This document shows positions 42,429 through 53,819 of a stretch of 64,000 nucleotides of DNA, piece by piece. The first letter of the stretch is position 1. Every line of letters begins with the position of its first letter. The notes under the pieces were generated by a model. That model did no database searches. It saw only the letters and a list, made by a program, of their open reading frames with translations, and was not told the DNA's origin. Position numbers and translations under genes: made by a program. The stretch is from Asparagopsis taxiformis (Eukaryota > Rhodophyta > Florideophyceae > Bonnemaisoniales > Bonnemaisoniaceae). The stretch lies in NCBI GenBank assembly GCA_030407315.1, contig JALQPE010001701.1, positions 1 through 64,000 on the forward strand, written 5' to 3'.

Positions 42429-44017
42429 GGGGGAGCGGGGGGGGGTGAGTCGGGTTGTGAGGGGGAAGGGGGAGGGGGAGGAGAGTTGGGTTTGGAGGGA
42501 GAAGGGGGAGGAGAGTTGGGCTTCGAGGGGGAAGGGGCGCGGGCTGTTGAGTCCGGTTTGGCTTGGGAGTCAGGAGGAGAAATGTCCATCGGATTGATTT
42601 CGTCCTGAGGAAGGGGTTGTGAGGGAAGGGGAACGGGGAGAGGTTCCATGATATTCTCCCCGAATTGGGTCGGAGAGCGAGCCTGCCGAGTCACCTGTGA
42701 TGGTGACTTCGGAGGAGTGGCTGATGCCACAGGGGCAGGAGCAGGAACGCTCTCTGTCGCTTTCTCGCTCTCCTTCCCCACATCTTTTGCGCCTTGACTG
42801 GCCGCAGTGGCAAGCACTGCATCGCCAGATGCTCCGGGAGGAGGGGGCGGAGTCTCACGATCCGGTGCAATGTTGAAACGTTGCAGGATGACGGTTCGGA
42901 AATCTTCTCGGCGACGCTCGTGGTTCTTCTCCTGTTTTGGCACAGGTTCTTCTTCATATTGAACCATGCGCTTGAACACGGATTTCCTGGTCGGGATCAT
43001 GTCCGTTCCATCCGGTTCGAGGTCCTCCAGGTCTGCCAGCTCGTCCGTAGTCATCCCAACCTTGGGTGCGACTTCACGGATTACCAGGTATAAATCTCTG
43101 ATGTAATTGAGATACACCCTGAGCTGGAGACCTGGGATGCGACCAAAGGACTGGAGCAATTTCACAGAGCGGTAGTGAATGCACCTAACCATCAGCTCAC
43201 TGGCACGGTCCTCAGCCTTTGTGAACGCGGTGTCCTTCAGCACTAGAAGGCTGATTCCAACCTCATTTTCCTTCCTAACAGAGGCCATCTTGTACGCCTC
43301 GTACGTGCGTGGTGAACGTCTCATGTTCAGAGCCACATTGACGATAGACGTCACCGTACTCTTCCTGAGTATGCCACTGAAGTGACGCTGGAAGAACCAG
43401 TTGCACAGCTGCGAAGCTGTCATACTGGAGAGTTTCCTTTCCCCTTCCTTCGCGTACTTCAAGTTGCAGTTGTATATGCTGATGATAGCATGAATACGGT
43501 CGCGGATGGTGGTCGGTAAAACCGTGTGCACCAGTTCGTTCAGCCGCTGACTCAGGTAGAGCACGTCTTCCATCGTCATGGCTTGTCCATCTGGCCTGAA
43601 AGCTTCCTGAACAGGAACGCTGTCCACAATAGAAGCCAGACGTTCAACTCCTTCCGCTTTGGCTCGGACAAGAGCGCCACGACGATGGAGACCATCCGCG
43701 ATGTAGAAGCGTGCTTCGTCGGACTCGTGGGCTAGACCAACGAAAGTCACGGAGCCCACGGAAGAGGTCTGAAAGCCTTCAAGAACCATCTTCTGAAACA
43801 ACACATCTACATGCGACTCATCAACCTCGCGCGATGTTTCTTCCGTGACATGAATGTCCGCAATCGGAAGTGTCATCTGCCGGAACTCGTAGTTCGCAAG
43901 CGTGCTACCAGCCCGGGGCATCGCAGGGACTGTCAGCTCCCGAGCTGGAGCGCGGGAAGATGCAGCTGCGAGACGAGAGCGTTGACGATGAAACATGTTT
44001 GTGGGTGGGATAAACAA
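42308..44017 (-). CDS. ParB/Srx-fold protein, N-terminal part of ParB-dioxygenase
   Basis: This is a 569-codon frame starting at 44017; the Met at 43996 is an alternative. After a short basic leader comes YEFRQMTLPIADIHVTEETS, EVDESHVDVLFQKMVLEGFQ, VGSVTFVGLA and FYIADGLHRRGALVRA. This is a classic ParB layout with the D-G-x-H-R box at about residue 110. Helical segments (to ~360) and a Pro/Ser-rich linker with PSPSKPNSPPP repeats follow. The last ~40 residues are probably read in the wrong frame: the C9 run (complement of 42437-42445) lies just before them, and the dioxygenase frame takes over there. ParB first and dioxygenase second is the same arrangement as at 12.4-16.3 kb. Confidence 0.72.
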   Translation of the reverse strand: MFIPPTNMFHRQRSRLAAASSRAPARELTVPAMPRAGSTLANYEFRQMTLPIADIHVTEETSREVDESHVDVLFQKMVLEGFQTSSVGSVTFVGLAHESDEARFYIADGLHRRGALVRAKAEGVERLASIVDSVPVQEAFRPDGQAMTMEDVLYLSQRLNELVHTVLPTTIRDRIHAIISIYNCNLKYAKEGERKLSSMTASQLCNWFFQRHFSGILRKSTVTSIVNVALNMRRSPRTYEAYKMASVRKENEVGISLLVLKDTAFTKAEDRASELMVRCIHYRSVKLLQSFGRIPGLQLRVYLNYIRDLYLVIREVAPKVGMTTDELADLEDLEPDGTDMIPTRKSVFKRMVQYEEEPVPKQEKNHERRREDFRTVILQRFNIAPDRETPPPPPGASGDAVLATAASQGAKDVGKESEKATESVPAPAPVASATPPKSPSQVTRQARSPTQFGENIMEPLPVPLPSQPLPQDEINPMDISPPDSQAKPDSTARAPSPSKPNSPPPSPSKPNSPPPPPSPSQPDSPPPAPPWPSPHPRLLLFPTLLSPRNSRTPKPRLKLLNRRGVVGGQ

Positions 44018-44454
44018 GCTCTTGAACTCTGAACGGTGTATAGAGGTGAAGTGGGCACGAAAAGGGCAGGGAGTGAAGAGAAAGAGAGGGCACGGGAGAG
44101 CAAGGATTGAAGAGAGAGAGAGAGGGATGGGACACTGTCACTGTAGGGAGACAGATGAATGCAAAGCGGGAGAAGCAGGGAGAGATGCGAAGAGCGAAGC
44201 TTGGAAAGCAGGGGGAGTTGGGCTGAAGCAGGGAGATGCACGATCTGAATTGCCTTTGAGGTGCTGGAGTACTACAAGGAGTAGTAGATGAGTAGCAGAG
44301 GAGAGTGACAGGAAATCGTGTAGACGTAACGTTTGGAAGGTTAACTGAAGGGGTGCGAATAAATTCGCGCCCACGCGCCAAAAGGCTCACCGGTTGCGTT
44401 CAAATCAATCAGTACCCAATGAACAGTCGTGAAGAGAGTACAAGAAGGGGCGTG

Positions 44455-44572
44455 AAATTTGGTAATTTTTTGGGCACAAAAATTACTGCAGTAAAAACTG
44501 ATCTAGCAAAGTGCACTTGGCTAGATCAGTTTTTACTGCAGTAATTTTTGTGCCCAAAAAATTACCAAATTT
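44455..44572. repeat. 118-bp palindromic TIR-A element
   Basis: Same length and structure as the copies at 21430 and 25588. The middle base of the arm differs (GGGCAC/GTGCCC instead of GGGCTC/GAGCCC), changed in both arms together. Flanking dinucleotides are TG (44453-44454) and TA (44573-44574). Confidence 0.9.
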
Positions 44573-44609
44573 TAGACTAGTCTGGAACTTCTCCGTGCCA
44601 CTCCATGGA

Positions 44610-44735
44610 GTATAGTGTTTGCACTGAGTGCTCTGTATGCAGTTGCGAAGCTGCAAGAAACACTGTCGAGTAGTGAAGGAGAGGCATCTCCTTCACTACT
44701 TGACAGTGTTTCTTGCTAAGTAAACACTATAGGAT
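44610..44735. repeat. Second foldback element
   Basis: Inner arms of 30 nt (44653-44682 and 44687-44716, one mismatch) surround a 4-nt loop. Outer words TATAGTGTTTGC and GTAAACACTATA are also inverted. The sequence is unrelated to TIR-A or TIR-B, so it is probably a MITE of another family. Confidence 0.75.
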
Positions 44736-45019
44736 GAATTACGATTCTGGTAAAAACTATGTCATTCTTTGAAGTTTTCAGTTTTCATGTATACTCATCA
44801 GTACTTTGCAATATTTCCTGGCTTCCATGGAAATAGAGAACATGTTCTCTGCAACGACTGTAACGGTCAGCTCTGAGATCTCCCCTTCCAATTTCGTTCT
44901 TCTACAGATTGATAGACTATAGAGATTTGTATCCTCATAATATAGAGGCGTACAGCGTTTCCCTCCCTTCCAAACAGCTGTTTGCACCTAGGTGCTACCT
45001 CAATCCAGGTTATCGAGAT

Positions 45020-48000
45020 ATGGCTAGACCGAGAAAGTCTAGGAATGGCCCGAGGCTCCGTTTCAACTATGTAGCCCCTGTCCGCAATCGGACTAGACGC
45101 TCGACATCCAGAACAGTCTCAAATCCTTTTGCCGTTCAGGAAATGGACTGCAATACACCAGAAACCCATCATCCTCGCCCGGCAACAGAGTATGGTAGCA
45201 CTTCGAACCCTCCCCATGCTCCCATAGCTACCAATTCGCAGACCCCAGATCCAGATCCAGTCCTCCCTTCCTCGTCTTCACAGGATATCTTCAGACCTGG
45301 GAGCAATTCTGTGGATACCACCCTCCCTTTGACGTACGCCATTAGTGGGCAGCAGAACAATATACTCAAGTATACTTCTGGAACAATTGTTCCAGAAGTT
45401 CAAAAAGCTTGTATTACTCCTAGCGACGATGATATTGTACTATCCTCCGGCAGAGACCCCGTCACTTCTGCTGCGACAGTTCCTAAACTGTGCCATCCCG
45501 CTGCTTCCGACCATCATGAGAACGTCACCGCAACAAACGACTCCGATTCGGATGACAACGACCTGTTTCTACAGGAGGAGGCAGAAGCGAAGCTCCTAAT
45601 CTCTTCTCCCTTTATCATGAACACGTCCAATCCAGACAAAGCTCGCAATTACATGACAGAATGGACAACGTTGTACGCTGTCGCCAAACTGACAGGGTCG
45701 ACGAAATGCACCGCAGCAAACCTTCAGGAAGATCGCGTGTTGTTCGATTTCGCTAGACAAGGTTCCACGAACAAACACGTTCAGCGAAGTCTACCCCATT
45801 ATTCGACAATTATGCGGAAGGTAAGACCGTGGCTGTTCTTCAACGCATGGTTACGTTCGGAAACCGTATACTTCCCTGTAAACGCAGAGCGTAGTGCAGC
45901 TCGTGTTGCCTCTTCTGCAATTCTACGAAGAAGCAAGGTCGAACAAAACAAAGCTAGTCAATCAGCACCTGTACTTATCGTTCCACCAAGCGAATATGCA
46001 CGAGCAGACATTACTGCACCACATATATTCGACCTTGCGTGGCGTGATAACACACAATTGGATGCTTCCGACTCGGATGACATACTAAGTTTACATGGTA
46101 ACGTGTGCAAGTCGAAGCTAGAAAATTCAGAGAGTACTCCTTAAAAGGACAAAACTACACGATGAGGGCGGAGGCGGTAAAAGACGGCTTTCCCGTTTCT
46201 GCTTTCCGTGGTAGTATTGTGGAACTGCATGTCACATCAGGGCAGCACGCCTCTTCTCTAGATCCTACTCTCAGTTCCCTTTTCCAACATGAATCACTAT
46301 CTTCCAGCCATGAGTCGTTCAAAGCTATCACATCTTCTTCATGGATAAACTCCGGTGCCACATTTCATAGTAGGCTTTCGGTCTCCCCGCATTCATATGG
46401 GTCCGCCTTCATCCTTCAGAAAGAGTCGTTCCGGGAATATGCTCGGCCGGGTGATCACCTGACAGTTTTATCACCCAGTCCTGAGTGTAACCCTACTCAA
46501 AATTGTGGTATACAGTTCTTCATTGGGCTTGTCGTCAGCTCTCCCGGACCGCCAGGCCCATCACAAAAACTGCTCTTTCTCGTCAACTCTGAAGGGCATT
46601 ACAAAGTTGTCGGCGGAACTCGTGCAATCAATAATGTCAAGTTATTGAAACCAGGCACGAGCCCCAGCCCCTTTCATCCTACACATCTCCGTGGGGTTCT
46701 CAGCTGCGGTACCACATACTACGTCTATCCATTTCTTTTATACTGCGATGACTTCAATGAAGCCTCTGGTAAGAAAGGGAGTGCTGGAGGATGCTATATG
46801 CTCCCAATGGGTCTTCCGCTGGACTGTCGCCGGAACAGTTCTGCTGTGCGCGTTATCGGTGTCACAGGTCCTGGTGTTAGTACAAACCATATCCTTCGAC
46901 ATATCTCTAGAGACATTATTCAAGGATGTACGTCGGGGTTTCGTGATGTCGATCCAGACGGCAATGAATTTCTAATTTTCCTGGACTTTATTGGTTTCGT
47001 ATCGGATTATCCTGCCTGTTCTCATGTGCTGGATGTCATGGGGCACAACGCAGACTGCCCATGCCATTTGTGTTTCTTTGTAAGAGGGGGAAATATGGGA
47101 AGAACTCGCAGTTTGGCTACGACACCCGTTTACATTCGAGCTCTGATACACACTTTCGCACATCCGAGCGAACAGCTGCTGTTCAGTCATCGGAAAGTTC
47201 TGCAAACATCTTGAAGTATCTGGGTTTGAGAACAGTGCAAAATATCACAGACACTCCATTGCATCTCATTGAAAGACTACTTCATGAAGCTAGGTCCAAA
47301 GGGCTGGTTCTAACCGGGACACCACTCGGAAACGATGGTCTACGAATCCCTGTCGTGCCTGCTATTCTGGACCCATACCGTTCGACGTTTGTTGGAATTG
47401 ACCATCTCCTCCATGGACTGGCAAAGGATGCTCTGGACAATGCTTTTTCAAGCTTGCATAATGATGGTGTGAGAAGGCTGGCCGACAGGTTCATGGTGGA
47501 TGCCCTCCGTGTATTGGGCCTCGCAAATCAGAACAGGATATATAACTTCAACGCAGGTGAAACTCATACAATGGGAATCTCGGACAGATTTGCAGTTCTC
47601 CTCGTCGCCGAACACTGCTTCAGGTCTTCTCTGAAATTCCAATCGCAGACTACAAGGTCATCCGAAGGTAGCGGTTCAAGGTCACTCCAGGCTTCTGAAG
47701 AGCAACGCCATCTGTCTCTAGAACTTGTTCGTCTCCTGTCCTCTATATCTGCAGCTACATACTTCCTACCACGAAAAAATATCGACGGTTCTGAGGCAGT
47801 ACAGAGAGCTACAGGGAATTCTGCGCACAACGGTCTCCGTCGTCTGCAGCAGCTATCGAAAGAATATGCTACTCTAGTGGATGACCTGCTCAAGACTGTT
47901 CCTACCAGACAGCGGAGCACAGCGGTCTCGAAGAAACGGAAGATGCAGACTGAAGGTATAGTAACGAATGATAATGACCACATTGAGATGGAAAACAAGA

Positions 48001-49067
48001 CTGCTGGATTCCGGGCAAGGAAGATTCTTGACAATAAGCCAAACTTGCACCGTCTCATTGAGGCATTTGAACGCACTGTTCCTCTGCTCGGACACGCTCG
48101 CCAGGTAGCTGAGCTATCATTCGAAGCAACACATCAACAAATGAAACGAGGTCTAGAGCATTCCGGAGGTGCTGACAGACAGTTGGATGCTATGTTAGCG
48201 GCACTCGGAAACTATTGGAAAGGAAGCCTCCATCTTGCTTTGAAAAGTTTCTCCAATTCTACTCCAGCATCTGTGGAGAGACAACGTTCTAAACGGTTTC
48301 TCCTTCGTGTTCTATTCGGACGGGAGCACTGTAAATCCATGGAGAACCTCCCGGCTAGTACGCTGCATGACCTCTGTCAAGAACCTCTTCTCGAACATTT
48401 GAATAGGTCTTCTTTACCATTCTTCTCTTCTCCATATTCATATTACTCGTGGACAGGAGTTCCCTCTTCATTACCACAGCAGGATTTTTCCTGTGGGCAG
48501 AATTCGGATGCAGTCATGCTTCGTGGAAAACCATGCAAGGGAGCACGTCTCAGTTCTGCCCACCCTGCCTGTGCAGCTTCGCCCTCTGCTGCGTCTCGGG
48601 ACTTTTCAAAGCCACAAGAAATAGCTTCTGGCTGTGTAGTACAAGCTTGCTACTCAGCTTCCCCGTCTTCTAGAATTCTACAGAAGACCTGTTCGCCTTC
48701 TTTTTGGGCTGTTACCACCGTGTTTGACCTGACTATTGATGGAAACATTGCTTCACCGGGAAACGTTTGCATACACGAATCTCACCAGGAAAACCTGTCT
48801 TCACCACACGCTATTGTTATTCCAGTTATCAAGCAGAAGTCCTCCCCCACTACGTTTGCTCCGAACACCGATTCCGGCTCCTGGTTTCTCCCTCTCACTT
48901 CAGGGGTTCGTAAGGTTGGTCTCCTCCACAATTGTAGCCCTTCATTATGTTCTGTGGAGCAAGGCACTTCGAATGGAGGAATTACGCATGGAGGTCCTTC
49001 GTTTATGGATGGTGGTTCCTTCTCTATCTTTGCAAGAGAAGATGGATATCCGCCAAGGACTGCATAA
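45020..49067 (+). CDS. Plavaka-like (CACTA-related) transposase, three frame segments
   Basis: Segments 45020-46144, about 46105-47090 and about 47090-49067 read through in order. The N-terminal part is Ser/Pro-rich with an acidic stretch (DSDSDDNDLFLQEE). The core has YPFLLYCDDFNEASGKK (first Asp pair), CYMLPMGLPLDCRR, FLIFLDFIGFVSDYPACSHV and MGHNADCPCHLCFF, the pattern of the Plavaka group (YP..L.SDD...K; D.PA.s.l..h.G..a...CR.C). Later, VAELSFEATHQQMKRGLE resembles the group's C-terminal E-containing helix. Between segments 2 and 3, either one missing G in GAGGGGGAAA or a 32-nt GTAAGA...CGCAG intron restores the frame. About 1350 residues in all. No TIRs were found for this element. Confidence 0.65.
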
Positions 49068-49359
49068 TACTCTAGGGTCTAGTACATAAGCTTCTCTACC
49101 ATATTACTTCCCGTAAACAAACTTCCTCATATTGTAGCGTTTCCGTCACACACATCCACCTTGACATTGGCCATACTTATGTCCCTTGTCCCAAAAACTG
49201 TCAGACACTATGTTATATTTTATGTAACCATCTCTAATTCCTCGTCTATACCCCATTCATGCTTCTTCCAGAGCTTATCCATTCCTTGAACTGCCTCAAG
49301 CCTGAACCAGCTTCCTCAGGGCGGAACGTACCACAATAAAATTAAAGGCAAATTAAGAT

Positions 49360-49475
49360 TTTTTTACTGCAGTAAAAACTGATCTACCAAATGCATCTTC
49401 CTAGATCACTTCTTACTGCAGTAAAAAGTGATCTACCAAATGCATCTTCCTAGATCACTTTTTACTGCAGTAACT
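49360..49475. repeat. Tandem TIR-A-core repeats (49-bp period)
   Basis: TTACTGCAGTAAAAA(C/G)TGATCT...AGATCACTTNTTACTGCAGTAA occurs twice head to tail. The motifs are those of the inner TIR-A arm, but the AAATTTGGTAATT termini are missing. Confidence 0.75.
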
Positions 49476-49559
49476 AGTCATTTTTTCTAATTTTTCATCA
49501 TTGGCTCCTCAGCCTGCAATACACGTTTCCGCTCACAAGCGTGCAGCTGCACGCCAGCT

Positions 49560-49599
49560 GTAATGAAATAGAACACTACCTAGTGTTCTATTTCATTAC
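49560..49599. repeat. Perfect 19-bp inverted repeat
   Basis: Arms 49560-49578 and 49581-49599 (GTAATGAAATAGAACACTA and its complement) are separated by CC. Mirror placement with strong pairing. It could be a small foldback insertion; a transcript terminator is unlikely here. Confidence 0.7.
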
Positions 49600-50630
49600 G
49601 TATTCATGACGAGTCCATCTCGAGTCCATGACGTGTTCATAGATCATCGATGATTTGTTTCTGATTTGTCAGTACGAAATGCGCGCGCTTTCTCACTACG
49701 CAAGTGAAATACGCGACCTCTGGGCTCACTCTGCAGCAGTATTTAAGCCTTGCGTCACGCCGGGCAACATCGCCAGCACCTGTCGCTCGGAGCACACCAC
49801 CTACGCAGGATGGGGCGGCGGAGTGCAATCACATCCCTACGGATGTGATTGTGCCCCGCCGCCTCCATCCTACGATAAGGTTTTCCTGCTCATTTAGTCT
49901 TTTAGCCATTCCTCCCATTCTCTTTTTCTGCGGTTCTTCGTTGTTCTTCTGCTAACATACTTTTCTGCCTTTCCTACTTTCTGTTTCGTCTTTCTCCAGG
50001 GCTACTGTCATTACTACGTTTTCTCACTTCTAATCGAGCTTTTGGCATACCGTTTCCAGCACTAACCACTGTGTCATCCACTTCTTTCCATCTATGTGCC
50101 AGCAGAAGTTCCTGGGTTCTCTACAATCCGCTTACTCAAGCTCTGGCTCCACTATCAACGGTATGTTCTCTCGCTTCTAACCATGCTTCTAGCGTTGATG
50201 AAGTTACATTCCTAGCACTAACCATTGATTCATCTATTCTTTTCCTTCCAGGTGCCAACAGAAATTTCTGGCTTCCCCTCATCTCTCTTTTCATGCCTAT
50301 ATGTATTTGTAGTTCCTTTATGTAGAGCTAGTGTTTTGCCGTTTAGTATCTGCCATGGTGGCATAGTTCATAGTTCCGTAGTGCAGTGTACAGATGATCT
50401 TCATGTCGTTAAACTTTTGGCGTTAGCTGCCCATTTACCTATTCCATATCCACTACACTATATCGTAAATCTTGCGTACCCGCTACTGGCTGCAACCTAG
50501 TCTAATTCATTGTCCCTATGCCGATTTCCATTCTACCTAGATATCGTTTCAGTCAGACCTATCCGTCCTGCAGTTTCTCCGCAAAAGTGCGATGTGCCGC
50601 CCGTTCTACCTTTCAGTTTCTACCCAGAGT
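49600..50630. other. No supported gene
   Basis: C/T-rich on the plus strand with short open frames. A GGCGGCGGAGTGCAATCACA inverted pair near 49813-49865 is the only local structure I see. Confidence 0.4.
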
Positions 50631-50637
50631 GCCCACC

Positions 50638-50772
50638 GGTGCAACCACTCTACCCAGTGGACATGGTCCACGCCCACTCGACGGTACAACCACTCTACCC
50701 AGTGGACATGGTCCACGCCCATCCGACGGTACAACCACTACATCCAGTGGAAGTGAACCGTACCCATTACAG
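50638..50772 (+). repeat. 45-bp in-frame minisatellite (3 units)
   Basis: The units encode VQPLYPVDMVHAHST, VQPLYPVDMVHAHPT and VQPLHPVEVNRTHYS inside a 91-codon frame (50510-50785). A 45-bp period is a multiple of three, so this could be an exon of a Pro/His-rich repeat protein, but nothing else supports a gene. Confidence 0.55.
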
Positions 50773-50779
50773 TGCTCCA

Positions 50780-51480
50780 CAGTAGAATAATTCCAGTGTC
50801 ACGAGCAGGTGTTATAATAGAATATATCCGGGCTTTACACAGTACTGTAGTTTGGAAACTAACCGCGCTTTGCCTTGGGCCGTACATGCCCAGTTAATGG
50901 TCCCATTCCAGATTATCGTTTGACCAGTTCCACAAGTCAGCTTGGTCACGTCCCATAAGCAAAAAGTCACCTACTCTGGAATTATTCCAATGAATACAAT
51001 AATCATACTTTGGTCACCGTCCATTCAGCGAGTGCTGCTTACGCCTGGTTTCAGACACCGGACCGTCACGGTGTGCCCATTATATTTTATAGTTTATTTC
51101 TACGAATCGCTCTGCACCTTCCACCACATATCGCAGTCACGGTGCACCCCATATCTAACTATACCCATATACAGTACTGGTTCCATTCCAACAGTCCGTG
51201 CCTGCGTGACTTGGCCCGTTCTAGTCAACCCGCCGTCCTGCTCATATATGGACGTGGTTCATTTCCATTCCTACGTGTCCTTCCGTACATGGTTCAGCCA
51301 TCACCTCACGGCCACACCATAGTTCTGCTTGGTTCCTGCCTACTGTAAAACAAAATCGCCGTGCTGGTCTCAGCCCATGATTTTTTACATTTTTTTCGAT
51401 GGGCCTTATCCAAACGTTGGGGATGGGCGTTCCGCTAAAATATGGTGACTAGTTCTACTGTACGATACGGCATTTTCCAT
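50780..51480. other. No supported gene
   Basis: Short open frames only. Diverged words of the 45-bp repeat (CCATTCCA, ACGTGGTTC) recur, suggesting decayed repeats. Confidence 0.35.
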
Positions 51481-51490
51481 GGAATATTCT

Positions 51491-51760
51491 CTATTTTTGC
51501 TTATCCTGTGCAATGTTGCGCACGACGATATAGTCCGCCTCGTCGGTTTCCGGCAGCTTGTGGTTGTGCAGCGTGCGCGGAAGGCCAACATCGCCACCAG
51601 CAGTGCTCACCGAAGCCGTCCCAATATGCACAGCCGCACCGTCCACGTCCGCAAACAAGTCAACATCGACGCCGCGCTTGAGTCCGCGCGACTCCGCTGA
51701 CGCGCTCACTTGATCGCCGCAAACCGTTGAAAACAAACTGCTGAAATGCGTATCCGCCAT
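51491..51760 (-). CDS. Small unrecognised ORF (89 aa)
   Basis: Starts at 51758-51760 (MADTHFSSLFSTVCGDQVSA) and ends KLPETDEADYIVVRNIAQDK. It has no stops for 90 codons but no family match that I can see. It may be the 5' end of a truncated gene. Low confidence. Confidence 0.3.
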   Translation of the reverse strand: MADTHFSSLFSTVCGDQVSASAESRGLKRGVDVDLFADVDGAAVHIGTASVSTAGGDVGLPRTLHNHKLPETDEADYIVVRNIAQDKQK

Positions 51761-52103
51761 GGTTGTTGAGTTGGAAAGGAAAAGAGATGGTTGACGTTGA
51801 CGTATTGGAGTGATGTGGATGGTATGTTTCACGTTGAAGAATGGTCGTGAACGCCAATCGCTGGAAATAATAACACAATACAACCGAAATTTTGTTAGGT
51901 ACACACCTATCGTGACCGCTGGAATGCAAGACAGGCAATCGAGATGTGAGTGTCCGTTCGGAACGGGCCCGAGTCGGGCTCTCGAAACCTGACGAGGTGG
52001 CGTGAAGCAGGTAGTGTCCTTGATGTGTAATGTGTTAAAATTACAGCTGTCAAGCTAGGCGGCTTTTGGGGCGGCTGCGAGCACCCCTTTATCCGGGGAA
52101 CAC

Positions 52104-52269
52104 CCTGATTTGAGTTAAAATTTGGGCTATTCTCAAAAACATGCACATGTGAACATGTTTTTGAGATGGGGGTGTGCCGTACGGCACAATCGACCCGCTG
52201 AAATCAAGGTTTTTTACAATATTTTTGCTGCCCGAAATTCTACAATTTCTGGGCTGGCCAGTAATGCAA
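52104..52269 (+). repeat. TIR-B end copy
   Basis: CCTGATTTGAGTTAAAATTT start, hairpin, the 14-bp palindrome GTGCCGTACGGCAC at 52174-52187, and GGGCTGGCCAG near the inner edge. It stops at CCAGTAATGCA, short of the GGACATCC part. It is a solo end with no partner. Confidence 0.8.
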
Positions 52270-53288
52270 TAGCTATCTGCTCTAAACCGATTCTAACAAG
52301 CAGAAAGAATCCTCTCCTTCATGATGATGCTCTCGAATTGAGTGCAATGCAACGGACTCCCTCCAAGAGAACGACAAAGCATCGTCTTTTCCAAGGCATT
52401 TCCGTACGAAAAATAATCGAAAAACATATTTGACTTTAACCTAACAGCTATCGCGAGCACCGTACTCAGCTATATTTCCTCTGTAATTTCCTTCCTCCAA
52501 CCAATCAATAGCCGCTTGGTCACAGGCTTAAAAGCCTTCCACTATCTGTCCTATCCATCGAAGACCCTCGGAGGGTTCGATCCAGGCCTTGATCACCCAT
52601 GATGGGTGTGCAACCCGAGAAAATGAAAATGGAACATATTGCGACAGGGACGAGATATCATTCAATGAAAGAGAAGTTCTCTTTCGTTTACTTTTTTCTA
52701 ACAAGATTCTAAACGTCTACAAACCCTATGTCGTCCGTCCGTTTTCATCCCGGAGAGATGTGGATGTGAGGTAAGACGCAGTGGTGATGTCGCGTTGATT
52801 CCCACAGACGGAGGTGGAGGAGGTGGCTACGGAGGAAGCCTGGAGAACTTCTCCGGTACTGACATCTCACATGTTGAGAACATGTGAGATGTCAGTACCC
52901 ATGGATGAGAAGAAACACATGTTCAGGTCCGGTTCGGATATTCGATCCATTAACGGAGGTGGTGGAGGAGGCTATGGTGGAAGCCTGGAGAAGAATAGAG
53001 TAGTCCTATACCCATGGATCACAAGAAGACGTTGTTGGGCTCCTTTTCGAAGCCCATTCGTCTCTTGAATAAATTTAGCACCCAAATCATATACGATTGC
53101 CGAGTTGACACCCCGTATGTCTCGTTGGTAGAAATAGCAGGGGTTCCACCACTCAGCTGGCGGGAAGTAGTTACTGATTATATGAGATATGGCTTAGCTC
53201 CCGCCAAAACCGATAGCTCTGGGCTCAGGTTCTCCAAATGTGGTTATACGAATGTGTTCTGACAATGCTAGAAGATGAATATCTGCAT
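52270..53288. other. Non-coding, with a hairpin-split duplication
   Basis: Two direct copies of a Gly-rich-looking segment (52812-52850 and 52954-52990, GGAGGTGGNGGAGGNGGCTA) flank a perfect inverted repeat. Its arms are 52855-52875 and 52879-52899 (21 bp, 3-nt loop). No gene is supported elsewhere in this span. Confidence 0.5.
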
Positions 53289-53470
53289 CCTGATTTGAAT
53301 TAAAATTTGGGCTATTCTCAAAAACATGCACATGTGAACATGTTTTTGAGATGGGGATGTGCCGTACGGCACAATCGACCGCCGAAATCGATGTTTTTTT
53401 GCAATATTTTTTCTGCCCGAAATTGTAGAATTTCTGGTCTGGCCAGCAATGCATCTGAGCTGGACATCCC
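53289..53470 (+). repeat. TIR-B left arm
   Basis: Inverted match to 57252-57450, including the 14-bp palindrome and CTGGACATCC at the inner edge. Confidence 0.85.
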
Positions 53471-53819
53471 CATGTCCAGTGGCCGTCCGGATGTCGCTCA
53501 CCTGGTAAGCGTGATGCACCTGTGACAACCTATGTGACTGCAGTCACAGCCGCCATGGCGGCCGTGCAGTACAACCCTCAAAGACAGGGAATCACAATCT
53601 TTTTAAAATTTTTGTCTACCACGTATCCGTCACAACTTATTACCTACACCGGTTACGGGTTTCAAGACCTTTCCAGTGCTGTGTACCCGTATACTCTGTT
53701 CCGTTCGATATCAACCAGTGTTCCTCACGAAAGAGTGCAAACGTCACGAGATACGTCGTCAAATTTGACTGTCTCGCCGAGCGGTCGCCATCCTGTACCG
53801 AATTTCCACTCATTCCATT

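Noticed and set aside
40125..44572. ParB-dioxygenase locus at 40.5-44.0 kb as a TIR-A element bounded by 40.1 and 44.57 kb
   Set aside because: The left boundary at 40.1 kb is a right-hand arm belonging to the 14-kb element. A left-hand arm in the correct orientation is missing.
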